NCBI GenBank assembly: GCA_038748365.1
Contig: JBCDIZ010000001.1
Coordinates: 248,001 to 312,000 of the forward strand
Source: Alterisphingorhabdus sp038748365
GTDB lineage: Bacteria > Pseudomonadota > Alphaproteobacteria > Sphingomonadales > Sphingomonadaceae
Length of the DNA: 64,000 nucleotides
Direction: 5' to 3'
Position numbers and translations under genes: made by a program. Positions 18,179 to 25,469 of this stretch are shown here, piece by piece; the stretch's first letter is position 1, and each line of letters opens with the position of its first letter. The notes below the pieces were generated by a model. The model made no database searches, was not told where the DNA came from, and was given only the letters and a program-made list of their open reading frames with translations.

Positions 18179-18209
18179 CTTGAGGCTCGACCCGCAACGT
18201 CCTAGATAT
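18179..18209 (+). promoter_or_regulatory. Putative sigma32-type promoter of hrcA-grpE
   Basis: CTTGA at 18179-18183 and CCTAGATAT at 18201-18209, 17 bases apart. An almost identical pair (CTTGA, 16 bases, CCTAGCTAT) lies before dnaK. Together they resemble the alphaproteobacterial heat-shock sigma promoter. The hrcA ATG (18215) is only 6 bases beyond the -10 element and has no Shine-Dalgarno, so the mRNA would begin at or near the start codon. Confidence 0.5.
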
Positions 18210-18214
18210 CCCCC

Positions 18215-19258
18215 ATGGCCACCACACCGATTACCGATTTCGACGATCGCACCCGCGATGTGTTTCGCATTGTTGTCGAGAGCTATATCGACAGTGGCGC
18301 GCCGGTGGGCTCGCGCACCATTTCCAAGACATCGGACCTAAATCTCTCGCCAGCCTCGATCCGCAATGTAATGCAGGATCTGGAGGAAATCGGCCTACTC
18401 GCTGCACCGCATACTAGTGCAGGGCGGATGCCTACCGAGCAAGGGTTGCGGCTGTTTGTTGATGGCATGATGCAGGTGGCGGAATTGTCCGCCGAGGAAC
18501 GCGCCGCGATTGAGACACAGCTTAATGGCAATGGCCCGATTGAGGATGCTCTGGCGGCGGCGACCGCTGCGCTTTCGGGTCTTTCGGCCTGTGCCGGGGT
18601 GGTGATGGTGCCCAATCGCGAGCCCAAGCTGAAACAATGCAGCTTTGTGCGTCTATCGGACCGGCAGATATTGGCCGTCCTGGTCGGCGAGGATGGCAGT
18701 GTTGAGAATCGGCTGATCGAGACCGAAGTGCCTTTGCCGACATCGGCGCTTGAAGAAGCAGGCAACTTTATCACCAGCCGCTTTGCAGGACGCAATCTCA
18801 GCGAAGCGTTTAGCGCCATGGGCGAGGAAATAGCCCGCGAGCGTGCCGCGATTGACAGCGCCAGCGCCGATCTGGTCGCGCGTGGCATCGCCACATGGTC
18901 CAAGGACAGTGCAGCACGGCCGGTGCTGATCGTGCGCGGTCAGGCCAATCTGCTCGACAATGAGGCGGTGGCTGATCTGGAGCGCGTGCGCCAATTGCTG
19001 GGCGAGCTAGAGGAGATGCAGGAGATTGCCTCGCTGCTCGACAGCGCGCGTGAGGCCCGATCGACACGGATTTTTATCGGCGCGGAGAATAATTTGTTCT
19101 CGCTTTCCGGCTCATCTGTGATAGCGGCGCCTTATCGTGACGGGCAGGGCCGGGTTGTTGGCGTCATCGGCGTGATCGGACCCACCCGCTTGAACTATGG
19201 CCGTGTGGTTCCCATGGTGGACTTCACAGCACGCAGCTTGACCCGGCTATTGGGATAA
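18215..19258 (+). CDS. hrcA: Heat-inducible transcription repressor HrcA
   Basis: 347 aa. N-terminal winged helix (DRTRDVFRIVVESYIDSGAPVGSRTIS), GAF-like middle, and C-terminal IGxEN-type block (IFIGAENNLFSLSGSSVIAAPYRDGQGRVVGVIGVIGPTRLNYGRV, given here as the position 19060-19215 region). HrcA represses chaperone operons through CIRCE elements (TTAGCACTC-N9-GAGTGCTAA). I find no CIRCE sequence upstream of hrcA or dnaK here, so its targets (for example groESL) are probably elsewhere. First gene of hrcA-grpE; no ribosome binding site, consistent with a leaderless transcript. Confidence 0.95.
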   Translation: MATTPITDFDDRTRDVFRIVVESYIDSGAPVGSRTISKTSDLNLSPASIRNVMQDLEEIGLLAAPHTSAGRMPTEQGLRLFVDGMMQVAELSAEERAAIETQLNGNGPIEDALAAATAALSGLSACAGVVMVPNREPKLKQCSFVRLSDRQILAVLVGEDGSVENRLIETEVPLPTSALEEAGNFITSRFAGRNLSEAFSAMGEEIARERAAIDSASADLVARGIATWSKDSAARPVLIVRGQANLLDNEAVADLERVRQLLGELEEMQEIASLLDSAREARSTRIFIGAENNLFSLSGSSVIAAPYRDGQGRVVGVIGVIGPTRLNYGRVVPMVDFTARSLTRLLG

Positions 19259-19292
19259 GACTGCCCGAGTAGAAGAGAATTGCAAGACCGAT

Positions 19293-19886
19293 ATGAGTGA
19301 TATGAATACAGAGAATAACCCCAATGACGCTGCCGCCGAAGCAGAGATGGCAGGCATTCCCGAAGAACTGCGCGAAGGTAGCGCCGAGGTTGCAGGGCAA
19401 GCTGGCGATGATGCCGCTGCGCGCATCTCTGATCTGGAAGCTGAACTGGCTGAGGCGAAGCAGCAAACCCTCTATGCTCAGGCCGAGACCCAGAATGTCC
19501 GTCGCCGCATGGAAAAGGAAATCCAGGACGCGCGTGCTTATGCTGCCACTGGCTTTGCACGGGATATCCTCTCGGTCTCGGACAATCTTACGCGTGCGCT
19601 GGAAGCGATCCCCGATGATCTGCGCGAAGATGAGAAATGGAAAGGCCTGATCGCCGGTATTGAAGCCACAGGCCGTGAGTTGGAAAAAGTATTCGGCCAG
19701 CATGGTATCAGCCGCATCCCGGCCATGGGTCTGGAACTTGATCCCAATCAGCATCAGGCGATGATCGAAATACCCACGGACGATCATGAACCCGGCACCA
19801 TCGTACAGGAAATGCAGACGGGCTATATGATCAAGGATCGCCTGTTGCGCGCGGCTTATGTGGGTGTGGCGAAGAAGCCGGATTGA
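19293..19886 (+). CDS. grpE: Nucleotide exchange factor GrpE
   Basis: 197 aa. Acidic disordered N-terminus, long coiled coil (about 45-100), then the GrpE signature region containing FARDILSVSDNLTRALEAIP and GISRIPAMGLELDPNQHQAM, ending VGVAKKPD. Releases ADP from DnaK and acts as a thermosensor of the DnaK cycle. It follows hrcA by 34 bases and is likely co-transcribed. Its partners dnaK and dnaJ lie 5.6 kb downstream on the same strand. Repeat E follows its stop codon. Confidence 0.96.
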   Translation: MSDMNTENNPNDAAAEAEMAGIPEELREGSAEVAGQAGDDAAARISDLEAELAEAKQQTLYAQAETQNVRRRMEKEIQDARAYAATGFARDILSVSDNLTRALEAIPDDLREDEKWKGLIAGIEATGRELEKVFGQHGISRIPAMGLELDPNQHQAMIEIPTDDHEPGTIVQEMQTGYMIKDRLLRAAYVGVAKKPD

Positions 19887-19894
19887 TCCACTTT

Positions 19895-19973
19895 CCGTTC
19901 GGACTGAGCTTGTCGAAGTCCTGTCCTTCTTTGCAAGTAAAGTACGGCCCTTCGACAGGCTCAGGGCGAACGG
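19895..19973. repeat. Inverted repeat E between grpE and MATE gene
   Basis: Left arm 19895-19918 (CCGTTCGGACTGAGCTTGTC...) and right arm 19950-19973 pair with about three mismatches around a 31-base loop. The right arm core TTCGACAGGCTCAGGGCGAA is a dispersed repeat I associate with sphingomonads and some other proteobacteria. It differs in sequence from repeats A-D. It exactly fills the gap between convergent grpE and MATE genes and probably ends both transcripts. Confidence 0.8.
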
Positions 19974-21377
19974 TTATCGTGGTTGTGGCACCAACCTCAG
20001 CCGATCCCGCATCATCCAGCGGGTAAGCATCAATATCGCAACCACACCAAGCCCGGATGCGAGGCCGGTCCAGATGCCTACACCATCCCAGTCGGCCCAG
20101 AAGGCCAAACCTGCGCCGACGCCGATACCGACAACCCAATAGCCAAATGCTGCGAACACCATCGGTATCCGTGTATCCTGCAAGCCGCGCAGCATGCCTG
20201 CGCCGACTACCTGCGCGCCATCGGCGATTTGGAAGATGGCGGCGAGCATCAGGAAATCCACCGCCAGAGCCAAAACCGCATAGGCGTCCGGGTTATCATA
20301 ATCGATAAACAGGCTAGCCAGTTCCACTGGGAAGAGCCAGAGGCTGAGCGCCATCAAGGTCATAAAGCCAGTGCCCAGCACAAAGGCGGTCCAGCCTGCG
20401 CGATGGATCATCGCCGGGTCGCGGCGGCCATGGCCGAGGCCGACACGCACCGTGGCTGCCTGTGCCAGTCCCATGGGTACCATGAAGCTGATCGAGGCGA
20501 TCTGCAGCGCGATGGCATGGGCCGCGACCGAGAGCGTGTCGATCCAGCCCATAAGGATCACGGCAATCGAAAACACGCCGCCTTCCAGTCCGAAGGATAC
20601 GGCTATAGGCAGGCCAAGGCTCCAGACAGCACGATATCGTGCCCAGTCGGTGCGCCAGAAATTGCCGAACAGCCGGTAGCGGCGAAATTGTTTATCCGAG
20701 TTCAGTACGACGATCATGCCAACCACCATCAGTGCGTTACAGGCGATACTGGCAATACCGGCCCCCATTATGCCAAGTGCGGGGAAACCGAAATTGCCGA
20801 AGATCAGAGCATAGTTGACCAGGATATTGGCCAAAACCCCAATGACGCCGATCACCAGCGACCATAAAGGCCGCTCCAGCGCCGAGATAAAGTTGCGCAT
20901 CACCATTAGCATCATGAACGGCAGGATGGAGAGCATATAGACGCGGACATAGACCTGCGCCTTGGCGGCGAGCTCAGGCTTCTGGCCCATCTGGATCAAC
21001 AGCGCTTCGGCCTGCCACAGCACCAGCCAGATGGGGATGATGATGGTGAAGGCGACCCAGAAACTCTGGCGGAAGGTGCGGCGGACATCACGCACACTAT
21101 TGTGCATCCGGCCAAATTCGCTGGCGAACATCGGCGCACTGGCGGTCATCAGCCCCATGCAGAAAATCGCGGCCAGCATGGCGAGGTTAAAGCCGAGCGA
21201 GGCGGCGGCGAGATCCTCTGCGCCGAGCCAACCGATCATCAGCACATCGGTCGCGCCGATCAGTGACATGGTGAGGTTTGTGAGGATTAACGGCCAGGAT
21301 AAATTGATCATGGCGCGCAGTTCCATCCGCCAGGGCGAGGACAGTGAAATAACCGGAGGAGATGCGCGCGTAGCCAT
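19974..21377 (-). CDS. MATE family multidrug/metabolite efflux transporter
   Basis: 467-aa inner-membrane antiporter with about 12 transmembrane helices arranged as two MatE repeats. N-terminus LSWPLILTNLTMSLIGATDVLMIGWLG and the inner-repeat SLGLPIAVSFGLEGGVFSIAVILMG are typical NorM/DinF-type segments. It exports cationic drugs or metabolites using Na+ or H+. Substrate cannot be told from the sequence. It interrupts the chaperone region, being on the opposite strand between grpE and dnaK. Confidence 0.93.
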   Translation of the reverse strand: MATRASPPVISLSSPWRMELRAMINLSWPLILTNLTMSLIGATDVLMIGWLGAEDLAAASLGFNLAMLAAIFCMGLMTASAPMFASEFGRMHNSVRDVRRTFRQSFWVAFTIIIPIWLVLWQAEALLIQMGQKPELAAKAQVYVRVYMLSILPFMMLMVMRNFISALERPLWSLVIGVIGVLANILVNYALIFGNFGFPALGIMGAGIASIACNALMVVGMIVVLNSDKQFRRYRLFGNFWRTDWARYRAVWSLGLPIAVSFGLEGGVFSIAVILMGWIDTLSVAAHAIALQIASISFMVPMGLAQAATVRVGLGHGRRDPAMIHRAGWTAFVLGTGFMTLMALSLWLFPVELASLFIDYDNPDAYAVLALAVDFLMLAAIFQIADGAQVVGAGMLRGLQDTRIPMVFAAFGYWVVGIGVGAGLAFWADWDGVGIWTGLASGLGVVAILMLTRWMMRDRLRLVPQPR

Positions 21378-21580
21378 AAGCCGCCTCTAGGCCTGTCCGT
21401 TCTGAAAGGCCATAGATTGTGTGACCATGATGATCACTTTCGCTGCCATTGGGGTCACATAGACCGCCTCTATTGCACCGCTTGCCGCATTATATCAGAT
21501 CCGCAACTTCGTTCAGCCAACGTCTATCAATTGACGCTAATTTACACTCACAAACAGGGTGAAATTTGAGGAGAAACACA

Positions 21581-21868
21581 ATGCGTAAAGTAATGTTGGC
21601 AGTTCCCGTTGCTATGGCTCTCACCGTTTCGGCCTGTGCCGGAAACTACGCGGCTGAGGGCGCAGGTGTTGGCGCAGTGGGCGGTGCGATTATCAGCGGT
21701 GTTACCGGCGGCGATGTCATTGAAGGCGCGGCTATCGGTGCCGCTGCCGGTGCAGCGGTTGGCTATTTTGTCGATAAAAATGATGAATGTGATGGCTATA
21801 ATCGCAATGGCCGTCTCGATGATGATTGCTATGGGCTAGATGGCTATCCTGACCGCCGCCCTGACTGA
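21581..21868 (+). CDS. Small glycine-zipper lipoprotein
   Basis: 95 aa from ATG 21581 with GAGGAG ribosome binding site. Signal MRKVMLAVPVAMALTVSAC ends in a lipobox with Cys19. The mature part has a glycine-zipper stretch (GAGVGAVGGAIISG, then GAAIGAAAGAAVGYF) that could insert in a membrane or oligomerise, and a short acidic tail DECDGYNRNGRLDDDCYG with two cysteines. Similar to YMGG/SlyB-type outer-membrane lipoproteins but too short to name. It has its own promoter region of about 200 bases. Confidence 0.85.
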   Translation: MRKVMLAVPVAMALTVSACAGNYAAEGAGVGAVGGAIISGVTGGDVIEGAAIGAAAGAAVGYFVDKNDECDGYNRNGRLDDDCYGLDGYPDRRPD

Positions 21869-21886
21869 TTTCCAAAATTTTGCATT

Positions 21887-21918
21887 GGTCTGTTGATCGA
21901 GACAGGCTGAAACAGACC
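21887..21918 (+). terminator. Hairpin after glycine-zipper lipoprotein gene
   Basis: GGTCTGTT (21887-21894) pairs perfectly with AACAGACC (21911-21918) around a 16-base loop, 18 bases past the stop codon. A T-containing run (CCCCTTTTCG) follows within a few bases. A weak intrinsic terminator is the simplest reading. Confidence 0.4.
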
Positions 21919-22024
21919 AGCGCCCCTTTTCGTGATCAGAAGTCGTTAGAGAATATGTTCAGCGTGTCAGCGGGCACCCCATTTTCGTTATCATTGCCGT
22001 TACGGCAAATTGCCTTTTGCAGCG

Positions 22025-22046
22025 CATTGTGACAATAGACACAATG
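22025..22046. promoter_or_regulatory. Dyad symmetry upstream of the 22126 gene
   Basis: CATTGTG (22025-22031) and CACAATG (22040-22046) form a perfect 7-bp dyad with an 8-base spacer, about 80 bases before the start codon. The size suits a dimeric repressor operator. No cognate regulator is adjacent. Confidence 0.3.
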
Positions 22047-22125
22047 TTGCTGCGGAATAGGGGGCATCTTCACGCCATGCAGTCATTGAAAATCAGCTTG
22101 GGTCGCATATCCGAGGGGGGTTTCA

Positions 22126-22917
22126 ATGAAGACGTGGATGAAGGTTGTTTTGGGTATTGTCGCTGCCATTGCGGCAATAATTAGCCTGGTGTTCTGGTTG
22201 ACCGGCGACGTTGCCAAGGCAGGTGATGATTTTTTTGTCGCACTTGAAGAAGGTAATACCGCCCAAGCTTATGCTTTGTTGGCACCCGAGTTCAAAGCGG
22301 ATGCCAGCCAAAGTGATTTTGAGTCATATCTGCAAAAATCCGGGTTGTCGGATGTCCAATCGGTCAGCTGGTCCTCACGCAATATAAACGGAGATTCCGG
22401 TTCTCTCGAAGGGACAGCTACCACCAAGTCCGGCAGTACAATCCCACTGACGATAGAGTTGGTCAAAACCGGCAAAGAATGGAAAATCTACCGCATAGAC
22501 CTGAAAACAGCTGGGTTTGAAAACGGTCAGACCGGCATGGCGCTACCGTCTGCGGCGGAACAAATGCAACTTGTAAAAGGCTCAACGGCTGTTTTCAGCG
22601 AAGCTGTCGCGGCAAAAGATATGTCTATCTTCCATGAATATGTTTCACCCACATGGAAAAGCCAGATCACGCCCAAGGGTCTGGAAGATGCATTTAGCGG
22701 TTTTTATGCCTATCAAACCGATGTGGCGGCTTTGAGCGATATAGAACCAACACTACAACCCGCCACAATTGATGAAAATAGCATTGTTACCATCAAGGGC
22801 TATTACACTATCGCGGATAGTGACGCACAGTTCTCTCGCGCAGAATTTACCTACAACTACATATTCGAGGGCCTGAAATGGCGGGTCTTCGGTCATGAAA
22901 TGAATTTATTTCAATAG
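22126..22917 (+). CDS. Conserved hypothetical membrane-anchored protein with duplicated fold
   Basis: 263 aa, not assigned to a named family. One N-terminal membrane anchor (about 5-26) precedes two halves of about 115 residues. Each half starts with a helical segment (DDFFVALEEGNTAQAYALLAPEF and STAVFSEAVAAKDMSIFHEYV) and ends with beta-strand-like sequence containing a WKIYRIDL or WRVFGHEM motif, as in NTF2-like/DUF4878-type proteins. The repeated layout points to an internal duplication. Likely periplasmic. A GAGGGGGG ribosome binding site precedes the ATG. It is convergent with the GntP-type permease gene. Confidence 0.85.
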   Translation: MKTWMKVVLGIVAAIAAIISLVFWLTGDVAKAGDDFFVALEEGNTAQAYALLAPEFKADASQSDFESYLQKSGLSDVQSVSWSSRNINGDSGSLEGTATTKSGSTIPLTIELVKTGKEWKIYRIDLKTAGFENGQTGMALPSAAEQMQLVKGSTAVFSEAVAAKDMSIFHEYVSPTWKSQITPKGLEDAFSGFYAYQTDVAALSDIEPTLQPATIDENSIVTIKGYYTIADSDAQFSRAEFTYNYIFEGLKWRVFGHEMNLFQ

Positions 22918-22950
22918 ACCGAGATGGAATCTGCAATTCCGGACAATGCT

Positions 22951-24306
22951 TCAGGAGAACGCAAAGAGCACCAAAGCTGTAACGGTTCCGATAATTGGTA
23001 CAATAACCGTCAGCGCCCCGACAGCGGGATAAGCCGCGGCATGGGTTTCGCCGCACACCGCCCGGATGGTGGTCACGACATAGCCATTGTGGGGTAAGCT
23101 ATCGAGCGCACCCGAGGCTATCGCGACGGTGCGGTGCAGCTCGTCGGGATTGGCCCCGGCATCGATATAATGTGGCGCGATTAGGGGCAGGGCGATGCTC
23201 TGCCCACCTGAGGCTGATCCAGTAAGACCGGCGATCACAGTAACTGCAATAGCCGCACCGATCAGCGGGTCACCGGGCAGCGCCTGCACTGCTGCCAGGG
23301 CTTCCTGAAACGCTGGTGTCAGCTTGGCGACGGCGCCAAAGCCGACAACCGCGCAGGTGTTGACGATAGCGATAACCGCGCTCACCGCGCCACGCGAAAA
23401 GGCATCCGGCATCGAATGGCGCGAACGCCAGCCAACCGCGATGGCGACCGCTGTGCCACTGCCCAAGGCGACAACCAGCGCCCATTTGCCAAGCGATTCA
23501 GCGGGGAGGATGGCAGACAAAACACCAACAGATTGCGGATATTGAAAGATCAGAAAAACCGCCAACACCGCCACCAGTGGCAAAGTACATAGCAAAGGCG
23601 GTGGCAGATTACGCAGCTTGTCATGCGCATCATCGCTATCGCGTTCGATGAAATGCTCACCGCGCGCCACCGCCCGGCGCACCATATATTGCAACCAGAT
23701 ATAGCCAAGGACTGCCATTAACAGCGCCACTAACAGGCTGACCTCCCAGGCGGCATAGGCGGTAGTGCCGAGATATTGCATCGGAATAAGGTTCTGGATT
23801 TCGGGTGACCCAGCGCTGGTCATGGTGAAGGTCACCGAACCAAACGCCAGAGCTGCGGGAATAAAACGCCGCGGCAAATTGGCTTCGCGGAACAGATGCA
23901 CCGCGAGTGAATAGACCGAGAAGCTGACAATAAAGACGCTGACCCCGCCATAGGTCAGTACCGCACAGGCCAGCACGACTGCGAGCACTGCGTAGCGGAT
24001 ACCGATGCGCTCAACGATCCAGTGCGCGACGCTGGCGGCAGCACCACTAGCGCCCATAATCTCGCCAAAGATCGCGCCGAGCAGGAACATAAAGAACCAG
24101 TCGGCGAAAAAACCGGTAAAGCCAGCCATATAGGCACTGGCGAAATCCGGTGCTTCATTGATCGCCATGGGAGGCAACAGCGCCAGACCTGATGTCAGCG
24201 CTACGACTAGCGCTGCAATCGGCGCGGCAAGCAGGATATTGACCCCACGCACCGTCATCCAGATCAGGAGGGCAAGCCCGCCAACTAGCCCGATAGCACT
24301 CAACAT
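22951..24306 (-). CDS. GntP family permease
   Basis: 451-aa integral membrane protein with about 12 helices, resembling GntP gluconate/organic-acid:H+ symporters (GGVSVFIVSFSVYSLA, GSVTFTMTSAGSPEIQNLIPMQ, GLTGSASGGQSIAL, HNGYVVTTIRAVCGETH). The family imports gluconate, lactate-like acids or hydroxybutyrate by proton symport. No sugar-acid catabolic gene is adjacent, so the substrate is open. It is followed on the same strand upstream by the zincin-like gene (17-base gap), so the two may be co-transcribed. Confidence 0.88.
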   Translation of the reverse strand: MLSAIGLVGGLALLIWMTVRGVNILLAAPIAALVVALTSGLALLPPMAINEAPDFASAYMAGFTGFFADWFFMFLLGAIFGEIMGASGAAASVAHWIVERIGIRYAVLAVVLACAVLTYGGVSVFIVSFSVYSLAVHLFREANLPRRFIPAALAFGSVTFTMTSAGSPEIQNLIPMQYLGTTAYAAWEVSLLVALLMAVLGYIWLQYMVRRAVARGEHFIERDSDDAHDKLRNLPPPLLCTLPLVAVLAVFLIFQYPQSVGVLSAILPAESLGKWALVVALGSGTAVAIAVGWRSRHSMPDAFSRGAVSAVIAIVNTCAVVGFGAVAKLTPAFQEALAAVQALPGDPLIGAAIAVTVIAGLTGSASGGQSIALPLIAPHYIDAGANPDELHRTVAIASGALDSLPHNGYVVTTIRAVCGETHAAAYPAVGALTVIVPIIGTVTALVLFAFS

Positions 24307-24323
24307 GTTTGATCTCGCGTCAT

Positions 24324-24761
24324 TCAGGCAATCTGGCTCGCAATAGGCGTGAAAGGCAAGATGCCATCATATTGCTCCAGCGATGGTGCGCCGGGTAGGG
24401 TGGCGCCTTCACGCAGCAGATAGACATGACGCACAATCTCCGCCTGCTGTTCGATGCCATAGCGCTCGAGCGTCCATCCAGGTTTCAGGCTATAATCATA
24501 ACGGCAAAAGACATGGCGTTTCAGTGGCAGGAATATACCCTGTTGATGCTGCCAGACATGCACCATTTCATGCATAAATAGCCCGCGCAGGCCTAAACGT
24601 TCGGTCGAAAAATCTTCCGACCAATAAGGCCCCTTGGGGTGAAAATGGATATGGCCCAGCGGTGCCATCACTGTTTTGCGCGGCTGGAACCAGAACCATT
24701 TGCTCCGGCAAATCTGTACCGGAGCAATATCAATGGCATCGCCAAAAAGCGATTGCACCAT
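24324..24761 (-). CDS. Zincin-like protein with HEMVH motif
   Basis: 145-aa soluble protein of a sphingomonad family often labelled vgr-related protein; I know of no demonstrated function. It has one HExxH motif, His64-Glu65-Met-Val-His68 (LFMHEMVHVWQHQQG), and a downstream Glu in YGIEQQAEIV that fits a third zinc ligand (gluzincin pattern). No signal peptide, so cytoplasmic unless exported otherwise. GGGTGAGA precedes the ATG. It sits between the PCuAC lipoprotein and the GntP-type permease, all on the minus strand. Protease activity is inferred from the motif alone. Confidence 0.82.
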   Translation of the reverse strand: MVQSLFGDAIDIAPVQICRSKWFWFQPRKTVMAPLGHIHFHPKGPYWSEDFSTERLGLRGLFMHEMVHVWQHQQGIFLPLKRHVFCRYDYSLKPGWTLERYGIEQQAEIVRHVYLLREGATLPGAPSLEQYDGILPFTPIASQIA

Positions 24762-24811
24762 GACGATCTCACCCGGCGTTAAAGACCGCCCGTTATGTGG
24801 AAAGAATGGGA

Positions 24812-25288
24812 TTATTCGCTATCCGCGCCGATGGTTGTAGCTTTGGCTTTCACATCAACGGTAACGCCATCGGCAAAGTTCAGAGCCATATCGACCTCTA
24901 CACCATCTTCCGGCTTAGCCATCCCAAAGACCATGACATGCTTGCCGCCGCGCTCAAAGCTGACGGTTTCGCCTGCGCCAATGGTGACCGATTCAATTGT
25001 TTTCATTGAGGCAACGCCGTCTTCCTCGACGGTTTCATGCAATTCTACTCTTTCCGCGCCTTCAACCGAAGCACTGGTCAGGCTCTGCTCGGTGTCGCCG
25101 CCGGTAATGGTGAAATAGGCTGCTGCCGGACGTCCCTCTACAGGAGAGAAAGCAACTTCTGCATCGGTAACGCTCAGCTCGGTTGACGCTTCTGTGGTTT
25201 CTTCGGCAGGAGCTTCATTTTCGGCAGGTTGATCACAGGCTGCCAGGCCAAGGGTCAAAAGGGCCGGATAGATAAGAATAGAACGCAT
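24812..25288 (-). CDS. PCuAC family copper chaperone lipoprotein
   Basis: 158 aa from ATG 25288 (GAGGT ribosome binding site). Lipobox LAAC with Cys18, an acidic Glu/Thr-rich linker, then a PCuAC (DUF461) domain. Copper ligands are visible as His in VELHETVEEDGVASMK (His and Met) and the pair in GGKHVMVFGM. These periplasmic proteins carry Cu(I) to the CuA site of cytochrome oxidase. Usually a sco gene is nearby; none is here. It is divergent from dnaK, with the dnaK promoter lying in the space between. Confidence 0.93.
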   Translation of the reverse strand: MRSILIYPALLTLGLAACDQPAENEAPAEETTEASTELSVTDAEVAFSPVEGRPAAAYFTITGGDTEQSLTSASVEGAERVELHETVEEDGVASMKTIESVTIGAGETVSFERGGKHVMVFGMAKPEDGVEVDMALNFADGVTVDVKAKATTIGADSE

Positions 25289-25320
25289 TTTATACCTCAT
25301 TAATTTCACATGTTTTGGGC

Positions 25321-25350
25321 CTTGAAGGCGCAATTGGTTCTCCTAGCTAT
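25321..25350 (+). promoter_or_regulatory. Putative sigma32-type promoter of dnaK-dnaJ
   Basis: CTTGA at 25321-25325 (extended CTTGAAG) and CCTAGCTAT at 25342-25350 with a 16-base spacer, matching the hrcA element. A start about 7 bases downstream gives a dnaK leader of roughly 110 bases. No CIRCE inverted repeat is found in the leader. Confidence 0.5.
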
Positions 25351-25469
25351 GTTCCTAATATTCCCGATGCCTTGTGCCAAGCAAAATGGCTCCTATATCG
25401 CTTTCGGGAAGGGAGGCTCTGCGCCAGCGCGGGGCCGAAAATCTGTATTTATGCAAGATTGAGGATCTT

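Noticed and set aside
25351..25469. CIRCE element in the dnaK leader
   Set aside because: No copy of TTAGCACTC or its complement with the right spacing is present before dnaK or hrcA.
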